64,000 nt of DNA from Candidatus Faecousia faecavium (GTDB taxonomy: Bacteria > Bacillota > Clostridia > Oscillospirales > Oscillospiraceae), in NCBI GenBank assembly GCA_018712645.1, contig DVGO01000070.1:1-64000 (forward strand), written 5' to 3'. Each line of letters opens with the position of its first letter. The stretch's first letter is position 1. Made by a program: the position numbers and the translations under genes. Shown one piece after another: positions 34,545-43,588 of this stretch. The notes below the pieces were generated by a model. That model searched no databases and was not told the origin of the DNA. It was given only the letters and a program-made list of their open reading frames with translations.

Positions 34545-35120
34545 TCAGCGGGCGGTATCCGGATTCCCGGTGGTCTGGGGTACGGTTGCAGCGGCAGTGG
34601 CGGAAGTGGGTGCTGTGGTTGCTGCCGAGGGTGCCGGTGCGGTAGTGGCAGAGGTGCCGGACTGGGGCATTTTGAAACCGCGAATGTGCCCCTTTGCTGC
34701 GGTATCCGTTACATCGCCGCCGATGATCTCATTTTTGTATACCAGCACGGTGGCGTACACCGGTTCGCTGGCACCGGGGTAGTTGTTGAGTTGGTAGACA
34801 TAACGCATCACGCTTTTTCCGGCGTATTTGCTCAGATCGTAGCCCTGGCTTTTTTGCAGCTGGTTGTAGCGGTCGAATGCTTCGCTGGTTTCCTGGGGAA
34901 TTTTCACCTGGCTGGATTGTACCGGGGAAGTGGTCACATCCCAGCCGAAGGTTTTCAAGAATTCCACCCGGGCGTCGTTGCTGCTGGCGGCGGCGGGAGC
35001 GGCGGTCTGGGCAGAATCTCCGCCGCCCAGCAGCAGAATCAGCGACAGAACCAGCGCGGCCACTGCTGCCAGTGCCAGCATGATTTTTTTCATATCGACC
35101 TTTGCGGTCATAACCATCAT
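34545..35120 (-). CDS. Membrane-anchored DUF4830 protein
   Basis: A 191-residue protein with an N-terminal membrane segment (about residues 11-31) and an extracytoplasmic domain. FLKTFGWDVTTSP, YNQLQKSQGYDLSKYAGK and VYATVLVYKNEIIGGDVTD fit DUF4830, a family of unknown function common in Clostridia. The last 45 residues are a Thr/Ala/Pro-rich low-complexity tail. GGAGG nine bases upstream picks ATG 35120 over an in-frame ATG at 35144. Confidence 0.75.
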   Translation of the reverse strand: MMVMTAKVDMKKIMLALAAVAALVLSLILLLGGGDSAQTAAPAAASSNDARVEFLKTFGWDVTTSPVQSSQVKIPQETSEAFDRYNQLQKSQGYDLSKYAGKSVMRYVYQLNNYPGASEPVYATVLVYKNEIIGGDVTDTAAKGHIRGFKMPQSGTSATTAPAPSAATTAPTSATAAATVPQTTGNPDTAR

Positions 35121-35192
35121 AGATTGATCCCTCCTGTTTTCCATCGGTGCTACAGCCTATGCCGGGAGGGACGAGGATAGAACGGAGGACGT

Positions 35193-35894
35193 ATGCAGCG
35201 ATTGGACAAATTCCTGTGCGACAGCGGCGCAGGCACCCGCAGCCAGGTGAAACTCATTCTGAAAGCCGGACGGGTGGCAGTGGACGGCAAGCGGGAAACC
35301 GATGGCAGCCGGAAAATTGACCCGGATAGCCAGAAAATAACCCTGGATGGGGAAGTGCTGGGGGGAAAATACCGGGCGGTATTTCTGATGAACAAACCGG
35401 CAGGCTACGTTACCGCTACGGAAGACCCCAGAGAACCCACGGTAATGGAGCTTCTGCCCCAGGACATCCGGTATCTGGATCTGAAGCCTGTGGGACGGCT
35501 GGACAAGGCTACGGAGGGGCTGCTGCTGTTTACCAACGACGGAGACCTTTTGCACCGGTTGATCTCCCCGAAAAATCAGGTGCCCAAGGTCTACTATGCC
35601 CGCCATGAGGGACAGGCAGGGGAAGAAGATGTCCGGGCCTTCCGGGATGGGTTGGTGCTGGGAGACGGAACCCGGTGTCTCAGCGCCAAGCTGGAACCTT
35701 TGGGGCCGGGAGAGAGCCGGATTACCATCTGCGAAGGAAAATATCACCAGGTTCGCCGGATGATGGCCAGCCGGAATATGACGGTATTGTATCTGGAGCG
35801 GCGGCAGGAGGGGCCGCTTTCCTTGGGAGAACTGCCCAGAGGAAGCCTGCGCCAGCTGACCGACCAGGAGATTCAGGAGCTGGTGCAGCTGTAA
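35193..35894 (+). CDS. RsuA/RluB-type pseudouridine synthase
   Basis: Isomerises a uridine in rRNA. The 233-residue protein has an N-terminal S4 RNA-binding domain (MQRLDKFLCDSGAGTRSQVK) and the catalytic aspartate in VGRLDKATEGLLLFTNDG at about residue 107, followed by EGKYHQVRRM. Its length fits the small-subunit RsuA or RluB/E class; the exact target cannot be told. GGAGG precedes ATG 35193. A long imperfect stem (GGTAATTTTCCC 35931-35942 / GGGAATATTACC 35972-35983) follows. Confidence 0.9.
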   Translation: MQRLDKFLCDSGAGTRSQVKLILKAGRVAVDGKRETDGSRKIDPDSQKITLDGEVLGGKYRAVFLMNKPAGYVTATEDPREPTVMELLPQDIRYLDLKPVGRLDKATEGLLLFTNDGDLLHRLISPKNQVPKVYYARHEGQAGEEDVRAFRDGLVLGDGTRCLSAKLEPLGPGESRITICEGKYHQVRRMMASRNMTVLYLERRQEGPLSLGELPRGSLRQLTDQEIQELVQL

Positions 35895-36025
35895 TATGGG
35901 CTGTCAGTCCTTCCTGTCGGTCAATTTGCTGGTAATTTTCCCCTGGTTTTCCACTTGCCCAGGGCTGCAGTGGGAATATTACCTAAAAACCATGACATAT
36001 TTTGCAGTAAAATGTCAAAAGGTAC

Positions 36026-36054
36026 TTGCAATATGCGCAAAAGCTGTGTATAAT
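36026..36054 (+). promoter_or_regulatory. Promoter of the CdaR-like regulator
   Basis: TTGCAA (36026-36031), 17 bases, TATAAT (36049-36054), about 57 bases before ATG 36112. Confidence 0.75.
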
Positions 36055-36111
36055 GAAAAGGTAAATTTGTGAAATGCGCATTTATGCAAGATACTAAGGA
36101 GTGACAGAAAG

Positions 36112-37200
36112 ATGTCCAACAGTGTTTTTCAGAGCGTAATTGTCCAGCTCAGAGATGTTTCTGACCGTACCTTCGGCGTAATCGACACCGAGGGAAGCGT
36201 GGTTTCCTGCACCGATATGTCCATGCTTGGTGAGCGCTGGACGGAAGCTGCCCTGAAAGTGGGCAACGCCTCCGACAGTATGGTTACCTTCGCCCAGAAG
36301 ACCTTCAAGGCCATTGTGGGCAACTCCAACTATTTTGAGTATGCCGTGTTCTGCACCGGCGACGATGAAATGGCCCGCAGCTTCTGTACCATGGCCTACA
36401 TCGCCCTGAACGATGCCAAGACCTTCTACGAAGAGAAGCACGACCGGGGCACCTTTGTCAAGAATATCATCATGGACAATATTCTGCCCGGTGATATTTA
36501 CATTCGGGCCAAGGAACTGCACTTTGCCACCGACGCTCCTCGGGCGGTGTTCCTGGTGCGCCAGGTAGGACACAGCGATGTGGCCACCATGGATGTGCTG
36601 ATGGGTATGTTCCCGGACAAGATGCAGGATTTTGTTCTGTCCATCAACGAAAATGACATTGCCGTGGTCAAGCAGATCACCCTTTCCACCACCGGTGAGG
36701 AGCTGGAGAAGATCGCTTCCGATATGGAAGAGACTCTGAAAAATGAGCTGCGGATCAAGACCGTCATCGGCATCGGCACCGTGGCGGAGCATTTGCGGGA
36801 ACTGGCAGACTCTTACAAGGACGCCCAGACCGCCATTGACGTGGGCAAGGTCTTTGACACGGAAAAGAGCATCATCAATTACGAGAATCTGGGCATTGGC
36901 CGTCTGATTTACCAGCTGCCCACCACGCTGTGCGAAATTTTCCTCAGCGAAGTATTCAAGAAGAATTCCATCGATTCTCTGGATCAGGAAACCCTGTTCA
37001 CCATCAACAAGTTCTTTGAGAACAACCTGAACGTTTCGGAAACCTCCCGGAAGCTGTTCGTCCACCGCAACACCCTGGTGTACCGGCTGGAAAAGATCAA
37101 GAAGCTTACCGGCCTGGATCTGCGGCAGTTCGACCATGCCATTGTCTTTAAGGTGGCGCTGATGGTGCGCAAGTACCTGACTTCCCGGGAAAACCGCTGA
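36112..37200 (+). CDS. CdaR/PucR-family transcriptional regulator
   Basis: A 362-residue protein. The C-terminal PucR-type HTH is clear (ETLFTINKFFENNLNVSETS, then RKLFVHRNTLVYRLEKIKKL). The middle region (about 120-270) resembles the degenerate GGDEF-like domain of CdaR proteins, and the N-terminal part may be a sensor domain. No enzymatic motif is visible. It is monocistronic, with its own promoter and a strong terminator before ftsE. Targets are unknown. Confidence 0.82.
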   Translation: MSNSVFQSVIVQLRDVSDRTFGVIDTEGSVVSCTDMSMLGERWTEAALKVGNASDSMVTFAQKTFKAIVGNSNYFEYAVFCTGDDEMARSFCTMAYIALNDAKTFYEEKHDRGTFVKNIIMDNILPGDIYIRAKELHFATDAPRAVFLVRQVGHSDVATMDVLMGMFPDKMQDFVLSINENDIAVVKQITLSTTGEELEKIASDMEETLKNELRIKTVIGIGTVAEHLRELADSYKDAQTAIDVGKVFDTEKSIINYENLGIGRLIYQLPTTLCEIFLSEVFKKNSIDSLDQETLFTINKFFENNLNVSETSRKLFVHRNTLVYRLEKIKKLTGLDLRQFDHAIVFKVALMVRKYLTSRENR

Positions 37201-37215
37201 TTATGAAACTCTTTT

Positions 37216-37245
37216 GCGGGGCTGCGTTGCGCAGCCCCGCTTTTT
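37216..37245 (+). terminator. Terminator of the CdaR-like gene
   Basis: GCGGGGCTGCG (37216-37226), loop TTG, CGCAGCCCCGC (37230-37240), then TTTTT. Confidence 0.93.
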
Positions 37246-37383
37246 GTGAATTGGCAAAACACAAGATAGGGGTCCATAAAAAATGGCAACCACAAGAACC
37301 GGGATTTCTCCAATTTCTCCCACTGAAAAATTGTGGAATTTTTGTGAATTCTTTGAATTCACCGGATTTTCCCCCAATTATGA

Positions 37384-37412
37384 TTGACATTGACCTGTCA
37401 ATGTGTTACAAT
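37384..37412 (+). promoter_or_regulatory. ftsEX promoter with embedded palindrome
   Basis: TTGACA (37384-37389), 17 bases, TACAAT (37407-37412). The inverted repeat ATTGACA-TTGACC-TGTCAAT (37383-37402) covers the -35 box and most of the spacer and may be an operator. Confidence 0.7.
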
Positions 37413-37475
37413 TCGGTTACACTGCGGGCAGAATTCGGTGTAATCCGTGCTGCCCAAATACAGGAGATTATGTGT

Positions 37476-38165
37476 ATGATACAATTTATTGATGTCGTAA
37501 AATCCTACGAGCAAGGAAACAACGCCCTCAACGGTGTTACCATGCAGATCGAGGACGGCGAATTTTGTTTCCTGGTGGGGCCTTCCGGCTCCGGTAAGTC
37601 TACCATCATCAAACTGATCACCGGTGAGCTCAAGCCCACCTCTGGTGCTGTCCATGTCAACGGCTATTCTCTGGAGCGGATTCGCCGCCGGGAGATTCCC
37701 TACCTGCGCCGTACCGTCGGCGTTGTGTTCCAGGACTTCCGTCTGATTGATAAGATGACGGTTTATGAGAACGTGGCCTTTGCCATGCGTGTGGTAGGCG
37801 CCAAGGAAAAGGAAATCAAGGAACGGGTGCCCTATGTACTGGAACTGGTGGGACTGGAAGGCAAGATGAGCCGCCATCCCAATGAGATGTCCGGTGGTGA
37901 GCAGCAGCGTCTGGCCATTGCCCGGGCGCTGGTGAACAACCCTTCCACCATCATCGCCGACGAGCCTACCGGTAACCTGGACCCGGAGCGCTCCTTTGAA
38001 ATCATGGCTCTGCTGCAGGAAATCAACAACCTGGGCACCACCGTTCTGGTGGTTACCCACGCCCAGAACCTGGTGGAGCTGTTCGGCAAGCGGGTCATCG
38101 CCATTGACGAGGGCCTGGTAGTCCGGGACGGAACAGAGGAGGAAAACGACGATGAAGCTGAATAA
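37476..38165 (+). CDS. ftsE: Cell division ATP-binding protein FtsE
   Basis: ATPase of the FtsEX complex, which couples ATP hydrolysis to activation of peptidoglycan hydrolases. The 229-residue ABC domain has Walker A GPSGSGKST, signature MSGGEQQRLAIARAL, and Walker B TIIADEPTGN. AGGAGA spaced eight bases selects ATG 37476 (an ATG six bases earlier is too close to the site). It overlaps ftsX by 14 bases. FtsX and two M23 proteins follow, the expected outer targets. Confidence 0.95.
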   Translation: MIQFIDVVKSYEQGNNALNGVTMQIEDGEFCFLVGPSGSGKSTIIKLITGELKPTSGAVHVNGYSLERIRRREIPYLRRTVGVVFQDFRLIDKMTVYENVAFAMRVVGAKEKEIKERVPYVLELVGLEGKMSRHPNEMSGGEQQRLAIARALVNNPSTIIADEPTGNLDPERSFEIMALLQEINNLGTTVLVVTHAQNLVELFGKRVIAIDEGLVVRDGTEEENDDEAE

Positions 38166-39039
38166 TCTGGGATATCTGCTGAAAGAAGGCTTCCGGGGTA
38201 TTTTCCTCCATGGATTTATGTCCTTCGCCGCTGTGTGTGTTACGGTGGCCTGTCTGGTCATCGTGGGCAGCTTCTCCATTCTGGCCTACAACCTGGACAT
38301 CATGGTGGAGGAACTGAACAAGACCAGCGAAATCCTTGTCTACATAGACACCGACCTGTCCGATGCCGAAGCCAAGAGCATCGGTACCAAAATTAACCTC
38401 TTGGACAATGTGCTCCAGTCCACCTTTATCTCCCGGGAACAGGCTCTGGAAGATTTCATCGCTGACCATGACGGCGACAGCGCCTTCAGCGGCGTTCAGG
38501 CTCAGGACCTGCGTCACCGGTATGTGGTTGTTCTGGAAGACAATACCAAGATGCAGCAGACCGATGAGCAGCTCAAGCAGCTGCCCGGCGTAGCCAAGAC
38601 CGACGCAGCCTACGAGCTGGCAGAAGGCTTTACCACCATCCAGAATGTGCTGCACATGGTCTCCATTGCCATCATCGCCGTGCTGCTGGTGGTGTCTCTG
38701 CTGATTATTTCCAACACCGTTAAGCTGGCCATGTACGACCGTAAGGACGAGATCGCCATTATGAAAATGGTGGGTGCCACCAACGGCTTTATCCGGCTGC
38801 CCTTCGTGGTGGAAGGCTTTACCCTGGGCATGATCGGCGCGGTTCTGGCCTTCGGTTTGGAGTGGGTGGCATACGATTCCATGATCCGTAAGATTACGGA
38901 GGTTGACTCTCTGCAGCTGTTTACCTTCGTTCCGTTCCAGGAAGTCCTGATCCCCATGGTTGCGGTGTTCGGCGCCGCCGGTATGTTTGTTGGTATCGTG
39001 GGCAGCTGGACCTCCATCCGGAAGTTCATGGATGTGTAA
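38152..39039 (+). CDS. ftsX: Cell division permease-like protein FtsX
   Basis: Membrane partner of FtsE. The 295 residues contain a first membrane segment (about 22-45), a large extracytoplasmic loop (about 46-165) that contacts hydrolases, and three C-terminal segments, the FtsX permease pattern. The ATG lies inside the ftsE end. Thirty bases later the first M23 protein begins, suggesting that FtsEX drives it directly. Confidence 0.94.
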   Translation: MKLNNLGYLLKEGFRGIFLHGFMSFAAVCVTVACLVIVGSFSILAYNLDIMVEELNKTSEILVYIDTDLSDAEAKSIGTKINLLDNVLQSTFISREQALEDFIADHDGDSAFSGVQAQDLRHRYVVVLEDNTKMQQTDEQLKQLPGVAKTDAAYELAEGFTTIQNVLHMVSIAIIAVLLVVSLLIISNTVKLAMYDRKDEIAIMKMVGATNGFIRLPFVVEGFTLGMIGAVLAFGLEWVAYDSMIRKITEVDSLQLFTFVPFQEVLIPMVAVFGAAGMFVGIVGSWTSIRKFMDV

Positions 39040-39069
39040 ATTCCAAATCAAAAGAAGGACCCTTAGCTT

Positions 39070-40287
39070 ATGCGTAAAAATAAAAAAGCACATTCCCTGA
39101 TCTGCCTTCTTTTGGTGGGTGTGATGCTTGCCGGTGCACTGCCGGTCAATGTCCGGGCGGCTTCTTCCTCGGAAATCCAGAAGGAAATTGACGCCCTGGA
39201 GGAGAAAAACGCTGCCATTCAAAAAGAAATTGATGCCATCCAGGGCCAATATGATGCCAACTACAGCGACATGCAGGACATTGTGGCTCAGAAAAGTGCG
39301 ATTGACCAGGAGATTACCCTGCTGAGCACCAAAATTGAAGCCACAAACGAGCAGATCTCTGCCTACAGCCAGCTGATTGCGGATACCCAGGAAAAGCTGG
39401 ATTCTGCAAAAGAGGAACTGCGCACCCTGAGCCAGCAGCACCGGGAGCGGATCCGGGTGATGGAAGAGCAGGGCAAAATGTCCTACTGGGAAGTCATTTT
39501 TGAGGCCAACAGCTTTACGGAGCTTCTGGACCGGCTGAATATGATTGAGGAAATCAATGCTTCCGACCGTAAGCGGATTGAGGAAATGCGGATTGCCGCA
39601 GATATTGTCAACGCAACCCAGCTGAATCTGGAATCGGAAAAGCGGGACTTGGAGAGCACTCGGGTCCAGCTGGCCGCCGACGAGGAAGCGCTGGAAGAAA
39701 AGCGCAGCGAATCTGACGACCTGCTCTATGAACTGGAGAAAAAGGCAGAAGAGTTCGAATTGCTGCTGGCCCAGTCCGAAATTCTCCAGGACGAACTGAT
39801 GCTGGAGATCGCCGCCAAGGAAAAGGAACTGGAAGAGGCGAAGTACGACGAGTACCTGGCAAAGCTGGCCCTGCAGGGTCAGAACCCGCCCTCTGACGCA
39901 GCCTGGACCACACCGGTTTCCGGCTATACCCTGACAAGCCCCTTTGGCATGCGGGTGCACCCCATTCTGGGTACCTCCCGGATGCACAACGGCATCGATA
40001 TGGCCTGTGCCCAGGGAACGCCCATCTACGCGACCCGGGCCGGTAAGGTCACGGTGGCTTCCTACCAGGCCGGCGGTGCGGGCAACTATGTCAGCATCAA
40101 CCACCTGGACGGCTTTGCTTCCATTTATATGCACATGACCAACTATGTTGTCTCTGCGGGACAAACCGTGGCCCAGGGACAGCTCATCGGCTATGTAGGC
40201 AGCACCGGCTTGTCTACCGGCCCCCACCTCCATTTTGGCATTTCTTATGCTGGAACTTATGTAAACCCATTGGCATATATTTACTAA
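39070..40287 (+). CDS. M23-family peptidase with coiled coil (EnvC-like), copy 1
   Basis: A 405-residue secreted protein. A signal peptide (about 1-33, ending VRAASS) is followed by a long coiled coil (about 35-270) and a C-terminal M23/LytM domain: SPFGMRVHPILG, MHNGIDMA and GPHLHFGISYAG contain the His/Asp metal ligands, so the domain looks catalytically competent. The architecture matches PcsB/EnvC-type partners of FtsEX. A paralogue follows directly. Confidence 0.92.
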   Translation: MRKNKKAHSLICLLLVGVMLAGALPVNVRAASSSEIQKEIDALEEKNAAIQKEIDAIQGQYDANYSDMQDIVAQKSAIDQEITLLSTKIEATNEQISAYSQLIADTQEKLDSAKEELRTLSQQHRERIRVMEEQGKMSYWEVIFEANSFTELLDRLNMIEEINASDRKRIEEMRIAADIVNATQLNLESEKRDLESTRVQLAADEEALEEKRSESDDLLYELEKKAEEFELLLAQSEILQDELMLEIAAKEKELEEAKYDEYLAKLALQGQNPPSDAAWTTPVSGYTLTSPFGMRVHPILGTSRMHNGIDMACAQGTPIYATRAGKVTVASYQAGGAGNYVSINHLDGFASIYMHMTNYVVSAGQTVAQGQLIGYVGSTGLSTGPHLHFGISYAGTYVNPLAYIY

Positions 40288-40324
40288 CACGATGTGTGCC
40301 CCCGCATTGGAAAAGGAGTACATT

Positions 40325-41608
40325 ATGAACAAACGCAAACAATTGGTATCCGTTCTGGCAGGCGTCATGGCGGCAGTGATGCTGCTGACCCTGATTCTGA
40401 GCCTGCTGCCGACTGCTGCCAGCGCTGCATCTTCCAGCGAAATCCGCAAGCAGATCAATGCGCTGAAGGAAGAAAAAGAACAGATCAAAGAAAAGATTGC
40501 TGAAGTTCAGGAACAATATGAGGCGAATGAGAACGAGATTTATGACCTCATTGCCAAGAAAAATGTTATCGACCAGGAAATTCAGCTGCTGAATACCCAG
40601 ATTGAGAACATCAACAATCAGCTGAAAGCTTACAATACCCTGATTGCGGACAAGCAGGACGAGCTGGACAACGCTGAAGAGCGGTATCAGACCCTGAACG
40701 ATGAAAATAAGCTGCGCATCCGTACCATGGAAGAAGAAGGCGAACTTTCCTACTGGGAGGTTCTGTTCAATGCCAACAGCTTCTCCGACCTGTTGGACCG
40801 GCTGAACATGGTGGAAGAAATCGCTGCTTCCGATAACCGCCGCCTGGAAGAGCTGGCGGAGGCCGCCAACAACGTGGTGGTGGCCCAGCAGGAGCTGGAA
40901 TCCGAGAAGGCAGAGATGGAAACCGTCAAGCAGGAACTGGACGCTGCCCAGGTGGAAATGGATGCCAAGCGACAGGAAGCCGACGACCTGTTCCAGCAGC
41001 TGCTGAGCAAGGGCGATGAGCTGACTGCTCTGCAGGCAGAGTTTGAAGCCCAGGAGCAGGAGTTCCTGAAGCAGATTGCTCAGAAGGAAGTGGAGTTCAA
41101 CGAAGCCAAGCAGGCAGAGTTCCTGGCATGGTTGGCTACCTCCGTTCCTCCGGAAACTACCGGAGGCGCTGGTTCCAGCGGCGGCTCCTCCGGCGGTACC
41201 GGCGGTAGCAGCGGTGGCGGCGGCTGGGTCGTACCCTGCAGCTACACATCCATCACCAGCCCCTTCGGTTATCGGGAATCTCCCACGGCCGGTGCTTCTA
41301 CTTACCATCAGGGCGTTGATCTGGATACCGGTACCGGCTGGCCGGTGGTTGCTTCCCGGGGCGGTGTGGTTACCATTGCTGGTTTTGCCAGTGCTGCCGG
41401 TAACTATGTTCAGATTGACCATGGCGACGGCTTCCGCTCGGTTTACATGCACCTGAGTTCCATTGGTGTGTCTGTAGGACAGATTGTCAGCACCGGAGAG
41501 TACATTGGCGCTACCGGTAAAAGCGGTATTGCTACCGGCGACCACCTGCACTTCGGTATTTCTCTGAACGGTGTTTATGTGAATCCCTGCAGTTATGTTG
41601 CACTGTAA
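40325..41608 (+). CDS. M23-family peptidase with coiled coil (EnvC-like), copy 2
   Basis: A 427-residue paralogue of the preceding gene with signal peptide (about 1-37, ending ASAASS), coiled coil (about 38-275), a Gly/Ser-rich linker (about 280-305) and an M23 domain (SPFGYRES, YHQGVDLD, GDHLHFGIS). The linker is the main difference from copy 1. AAAAGGAG precedes ATG 40325. The tandem arrangement indicates a gene duplication with retained metal ligands in both. Confidence 0.92.
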   Translation: MNKRKQLVSVLAGVMAAVMLLTLILSLLPTAASAASSSEIRKQINALKEEKEQIKEKIAEVQEQYEANENEIYDLIAKKNVIDQEIQLLNTQIENINNQLKAYNTLIADKQDELDNAEERYQTLNDENKLRIRTMEEEGELSYWEVLFNANSFSDLLDRLNMVEEIAASDNRRLEELAEAANNVVVAQQELESEKAEMETVKQELDAAQVEMDAKRQEADDLFQQLLSKGDELTALQAEFEAQEQEFLKQIAQKEVEFNEAKQAEFLAWLATSVPPETTGGAGSSGGSSGGTGGSSGGGGWVVPCSYTSITSPFGYRESPTAGASTYHQGVDLDTGTGWPVVASRGGVVTIAGFASAAGNYVQIDHGDGFRSVYMHLSSIGVSVGQIVSTGEYIGATGKSGIATGDHLHFGISLNGVYVNPCSYVAL

Positions 41609-41615
41609 TGGATGT

Positions 41616-41643
41616 TTCCCACAGCCCCTCGGGGCTGTGGGAA
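41616..41643 (+). terminator. Hairpin after the second M23 gene
   Basis: TTCCCACAGCCCC (41616-41628) and GGGGCTGTGGGAA (41631-41643) form a very stable stem, but no T run follows, so it may be an mRNA-stabilising or partial terminator element before the S41 gene. Confidence 0.6.
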
Positions 41644-41664
41644 CCTTTGCAATGAGGTGATTTT

Positions 41665-42810
41665 TTGAAACAGAAAGTCCTGCAAATCGGTTCGTATATT
41701 CTGGTAGCGGCTTTGGCCTCCGCGTTGACCCTGGCGGGAATGGGAGGCACCGGGGAAACAAGCAAACTGTCCCAGCTGCAATCTCTGATTGAAGAGCGCT
41801 ACATTGAGGGGGCAGATCCCACAGTCCTGGAAGACGCGGCGGCGGATGCCATGGTGGCAGCCACCGGCGACCGCTGGAGCTACTATATTCCCGCCTGCGA
41901 GTATGAAACCTACCAGGAAAACATGGCCAACGCCTATGTGGGTGTGGGAATCACCATTTTGTCCTCGGAAGAGGTAGAAGGCTTCCGGATCATGTCGGTG
42001 ACTCCCGACGGCCCTGCGGAAGAGGCAGGTGTCCAAAAAGATGATGTGCTGATCGGCGTGGATGGGCAGGACGTTCGGCAAAGCGATGCCAATCAGGTGC
42101 GCAACCTGGTGCGGGGAGAAGAAGGCACCGACGTGGTTCTGACGGTCCTGCGGGAAGAAGCGGAACTGGAACTGACGGTGCAGCGGCGGCATATGGAAAC
42201 ACCGGTGGCAACCTATACCATGCTGGAAAATCAGGTAGGCCTGGTGACCATTGAGAATTTTGACTCCCGCTGCTCGGAAGAAACCATCGCCGCCATTGAA
42301 GCGCTGCGGGAAGAAGGCGCCCAGAAGCTGATTTTTGACGTACGCAACAACCCCGGCGGATTTGCGGAAGAACTGGTGAAGGTGCTGGATTACCTGCTGC
42401 CGGAAGGCGACCTGTTCCGGACGGAGCGCTACGACGGCTATGAGGATGTGGACGTATCCGACGAAAATTTCCTGGACATGCCCATGGCAGTGCTGGTCAA
42501 TGGGGATTCCTACTCTGCCGCAGAGTTTTTTGCCGCGGCGCTGCAGGAGTATGAAGCCGCCATTGTGGTAGGCGAGCATACCAGCGGCAAGGGACATTTC
42601 CAGACGACCTATCAGCTGAGCGACGGCTCAGCCGTGGCCCTGTCCATCGGCAGATACTATACCCCCAAGGGCGTTTGCCTGGAGGGTGTGGGCATTGAGC
42701 CGGATGTTCCCGTAACCGTGGATGAAGATACTGCCATGGAAATCTATTTTGACTCCCTGCCTTGGAAAGAAGACCCGCAGATTCAAGCAGCGCTGGATGC
42801 GCTGAAATAA
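41665..42810 (+). CDS. S41-family C-terminal processing protease
   Basis: A 381-residue CtpA-type protease. One N-terminal membrane segment or signal anchor (about 5-25), a PDZ domain (about 95-170, GVGITILSSEEVEGFRIM to PAEEAGVQKDDVLIGVDG), then the S41 domain with the serine in NGDSYSAAEF near 282 and the lysine in HTSGKGHF near 309. Start is TTG 41665 with GAGGTGA four bases upstream. It could trim or regulate the adjacent M23 hydrolases, as Ctp proteases do in other bacteria (inference). Confidence 0.9.
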   Translation: MKQKVLQIGSYILVAALASALTLAGMGGTGETSKLSQLQSLIEERYIEGADPTVLEDAAADAMVAATGDRWSYYIPACEYETYQENMANAYVGVGITILSSEEVEGFRIMSVTPDGPAEEAGVQKDDVLIGVDGQDVRQSDANQVRNLVRGEEGTDVVLTVLREEAELELTVQRRHMETPVATYTMLENQVGLVTIENFDSRCSEETIAAIEALREEGAQKLIFDVRNNPGGFAEELVKVLDYLLPEGDLFRTERYDGYEDVDVSDENFLDMPMAVLVNGDSYSAAEFFAAALQEYEAAIVVGEHTSGKGHFQTTYQLSDGSAVALSIGRYYTPKGVCLEGVGIEPDVPVTVDEDTAMEIYFDSLPWKEDPQIQAALDALK

Positions 42811-42827
42811 ACAGGAGGTATTTTGTT

Positions 42828-43334
42828 ATGCATGAACTACTGAAAAACCGCCGCAGCGTCCGCAAGTACAAGCCCCAGCAGATCACCGACGCAGAGCTGG
42901 ATGCCATTCTGGAGGCGGGACTCTATGCCGCCAGTGGCAAGAACAGCCAGAAAACCGTGATGGTTGCCGTCCGGGATAAGCAGACCCGGGATCAGCTGTC
43001 CCGGATGAATGCGGAAATCCTGGGCACCACCAGTGATCCCTTCTTCGGCGCTCCCTGCGTGGTGGTGGTTCTGTCCGACCCGGAGCGGAATACCTGGCTG
43101 GAAGACGGAAGCCTGGTTATGGGCAATCTGATGCTGGCTGCCAGCGAAATGGGCCTGGGCAGCTGCTGGATTCACCGGGCACAGCAGGCTTTTGACAGCC
43201 CTGAAGGCAAGGAGCTGCTGAGAAAATGGGGACTGCCGGAGCACCTGAAGGGTGTGGGCCACTGCATCCTGGGCTATCCCGATGAAGAGCCGGTGACAAA
43301 ACCCCGTGTGCCGGGCCGTATCGTAAAAGTGTAA
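42828..43334 (+). CDS. Nitroreductase-family flavoprotein
   Basis: A 168-residue FMN-dependent nitroreductase-like protein: RRSVRKYKPQQITDAELD at the start and LMLAASEMGLGSCWIHRA in the middle are family hallmarks. AGGAGG lies nine bases before ATG 42828. It follows the S41 gene by 17 bases and ends the unit at a terminator. Substrate is unknown; small members often reduce quinones or nitro compounds. Confidence 0.9.
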   Translation: MHELLKNRRSVRKYKPQQITDAELDAILEAGLYAASGKNSQKTVMVAVRDKQTRDQLSRMNAEILGTTSDPFFGAPCVVVVLSDPERNTWLEDGSLVMGNLMLAASEMGLGSCWIHRAQQAFDSPEGKELLRKWGLPEHLKGVGHCILGYPDEEPVTKPRVPGRIVKV

Positions 43335-43340
43335 TCCCAA

Positions 43341-43370
43341 GCCGCCGGTTTTACGCCGGCGGCTTTTTTT
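43341..43370 (+). terminator. Terminator after the nitroreductase
   Basis: GCCGCCGG (43341-43348) pairs with CCGGCGGC (43356-43363), followed by seven T. Confidence 0.93.
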
Positions 43371-43383
43371 CGTGAAACGGGGA

Positions 43384-43412
43384 TTGTCAGAGGAATGAAA
43401 CTGTGCTAAAAT
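43384..43412 (+). promoter_or_regulatory. Promoter of the cobamide salvage operon
   Basis: TTGTCA (43384-43389), 17 bases, TAAAAT (43407-43412), placing the start about 20 bases before the riboswitch. Confidence 0.7.
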
Positions 43413-43431
43413 ACGCATAACAATGACACAA

Positions 43432-43575
43432 TCAGTCAAAGGAAATTGGAATGGGCAAATCCCAACGGTACCAAGCCGCCGTAGACGGACATAGGCTCGC
43501 CGGAAACCATTGGAGCAATCTGAGAAGGTTCCCGGCATACAGCGTCCGGAGTCGGAATACGGACTTTGACGCAGC
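43432..43575 (+). promoter_or_regulatory. Cobalamin riboswitch aptamer
   Basis: Conserved cobalamin-box elements appear in order: GGAAATTGG then TGGGCAAATCCCA, ACGGTACCAAGCCGCCGTAG, CCATTGGAGCAATCTGAGAA followed by GG, and the closing GAGTCGGAATACGGAC. All genes downstream handle cobamides, which supports the call. The first domain departs from the textbook consensus, so it may be a class II-like variant. Confidence 0.8.
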
Positions 43576-43588
43576 GCGCAAGACTCTT

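Noticed and set aside
38095-40488. A 797-codon minus-strand frame across ftsX and the first M23 gene
   Set aside because: Entirely antisense to two recognisable genes, without ribosome site or recognisable domains.
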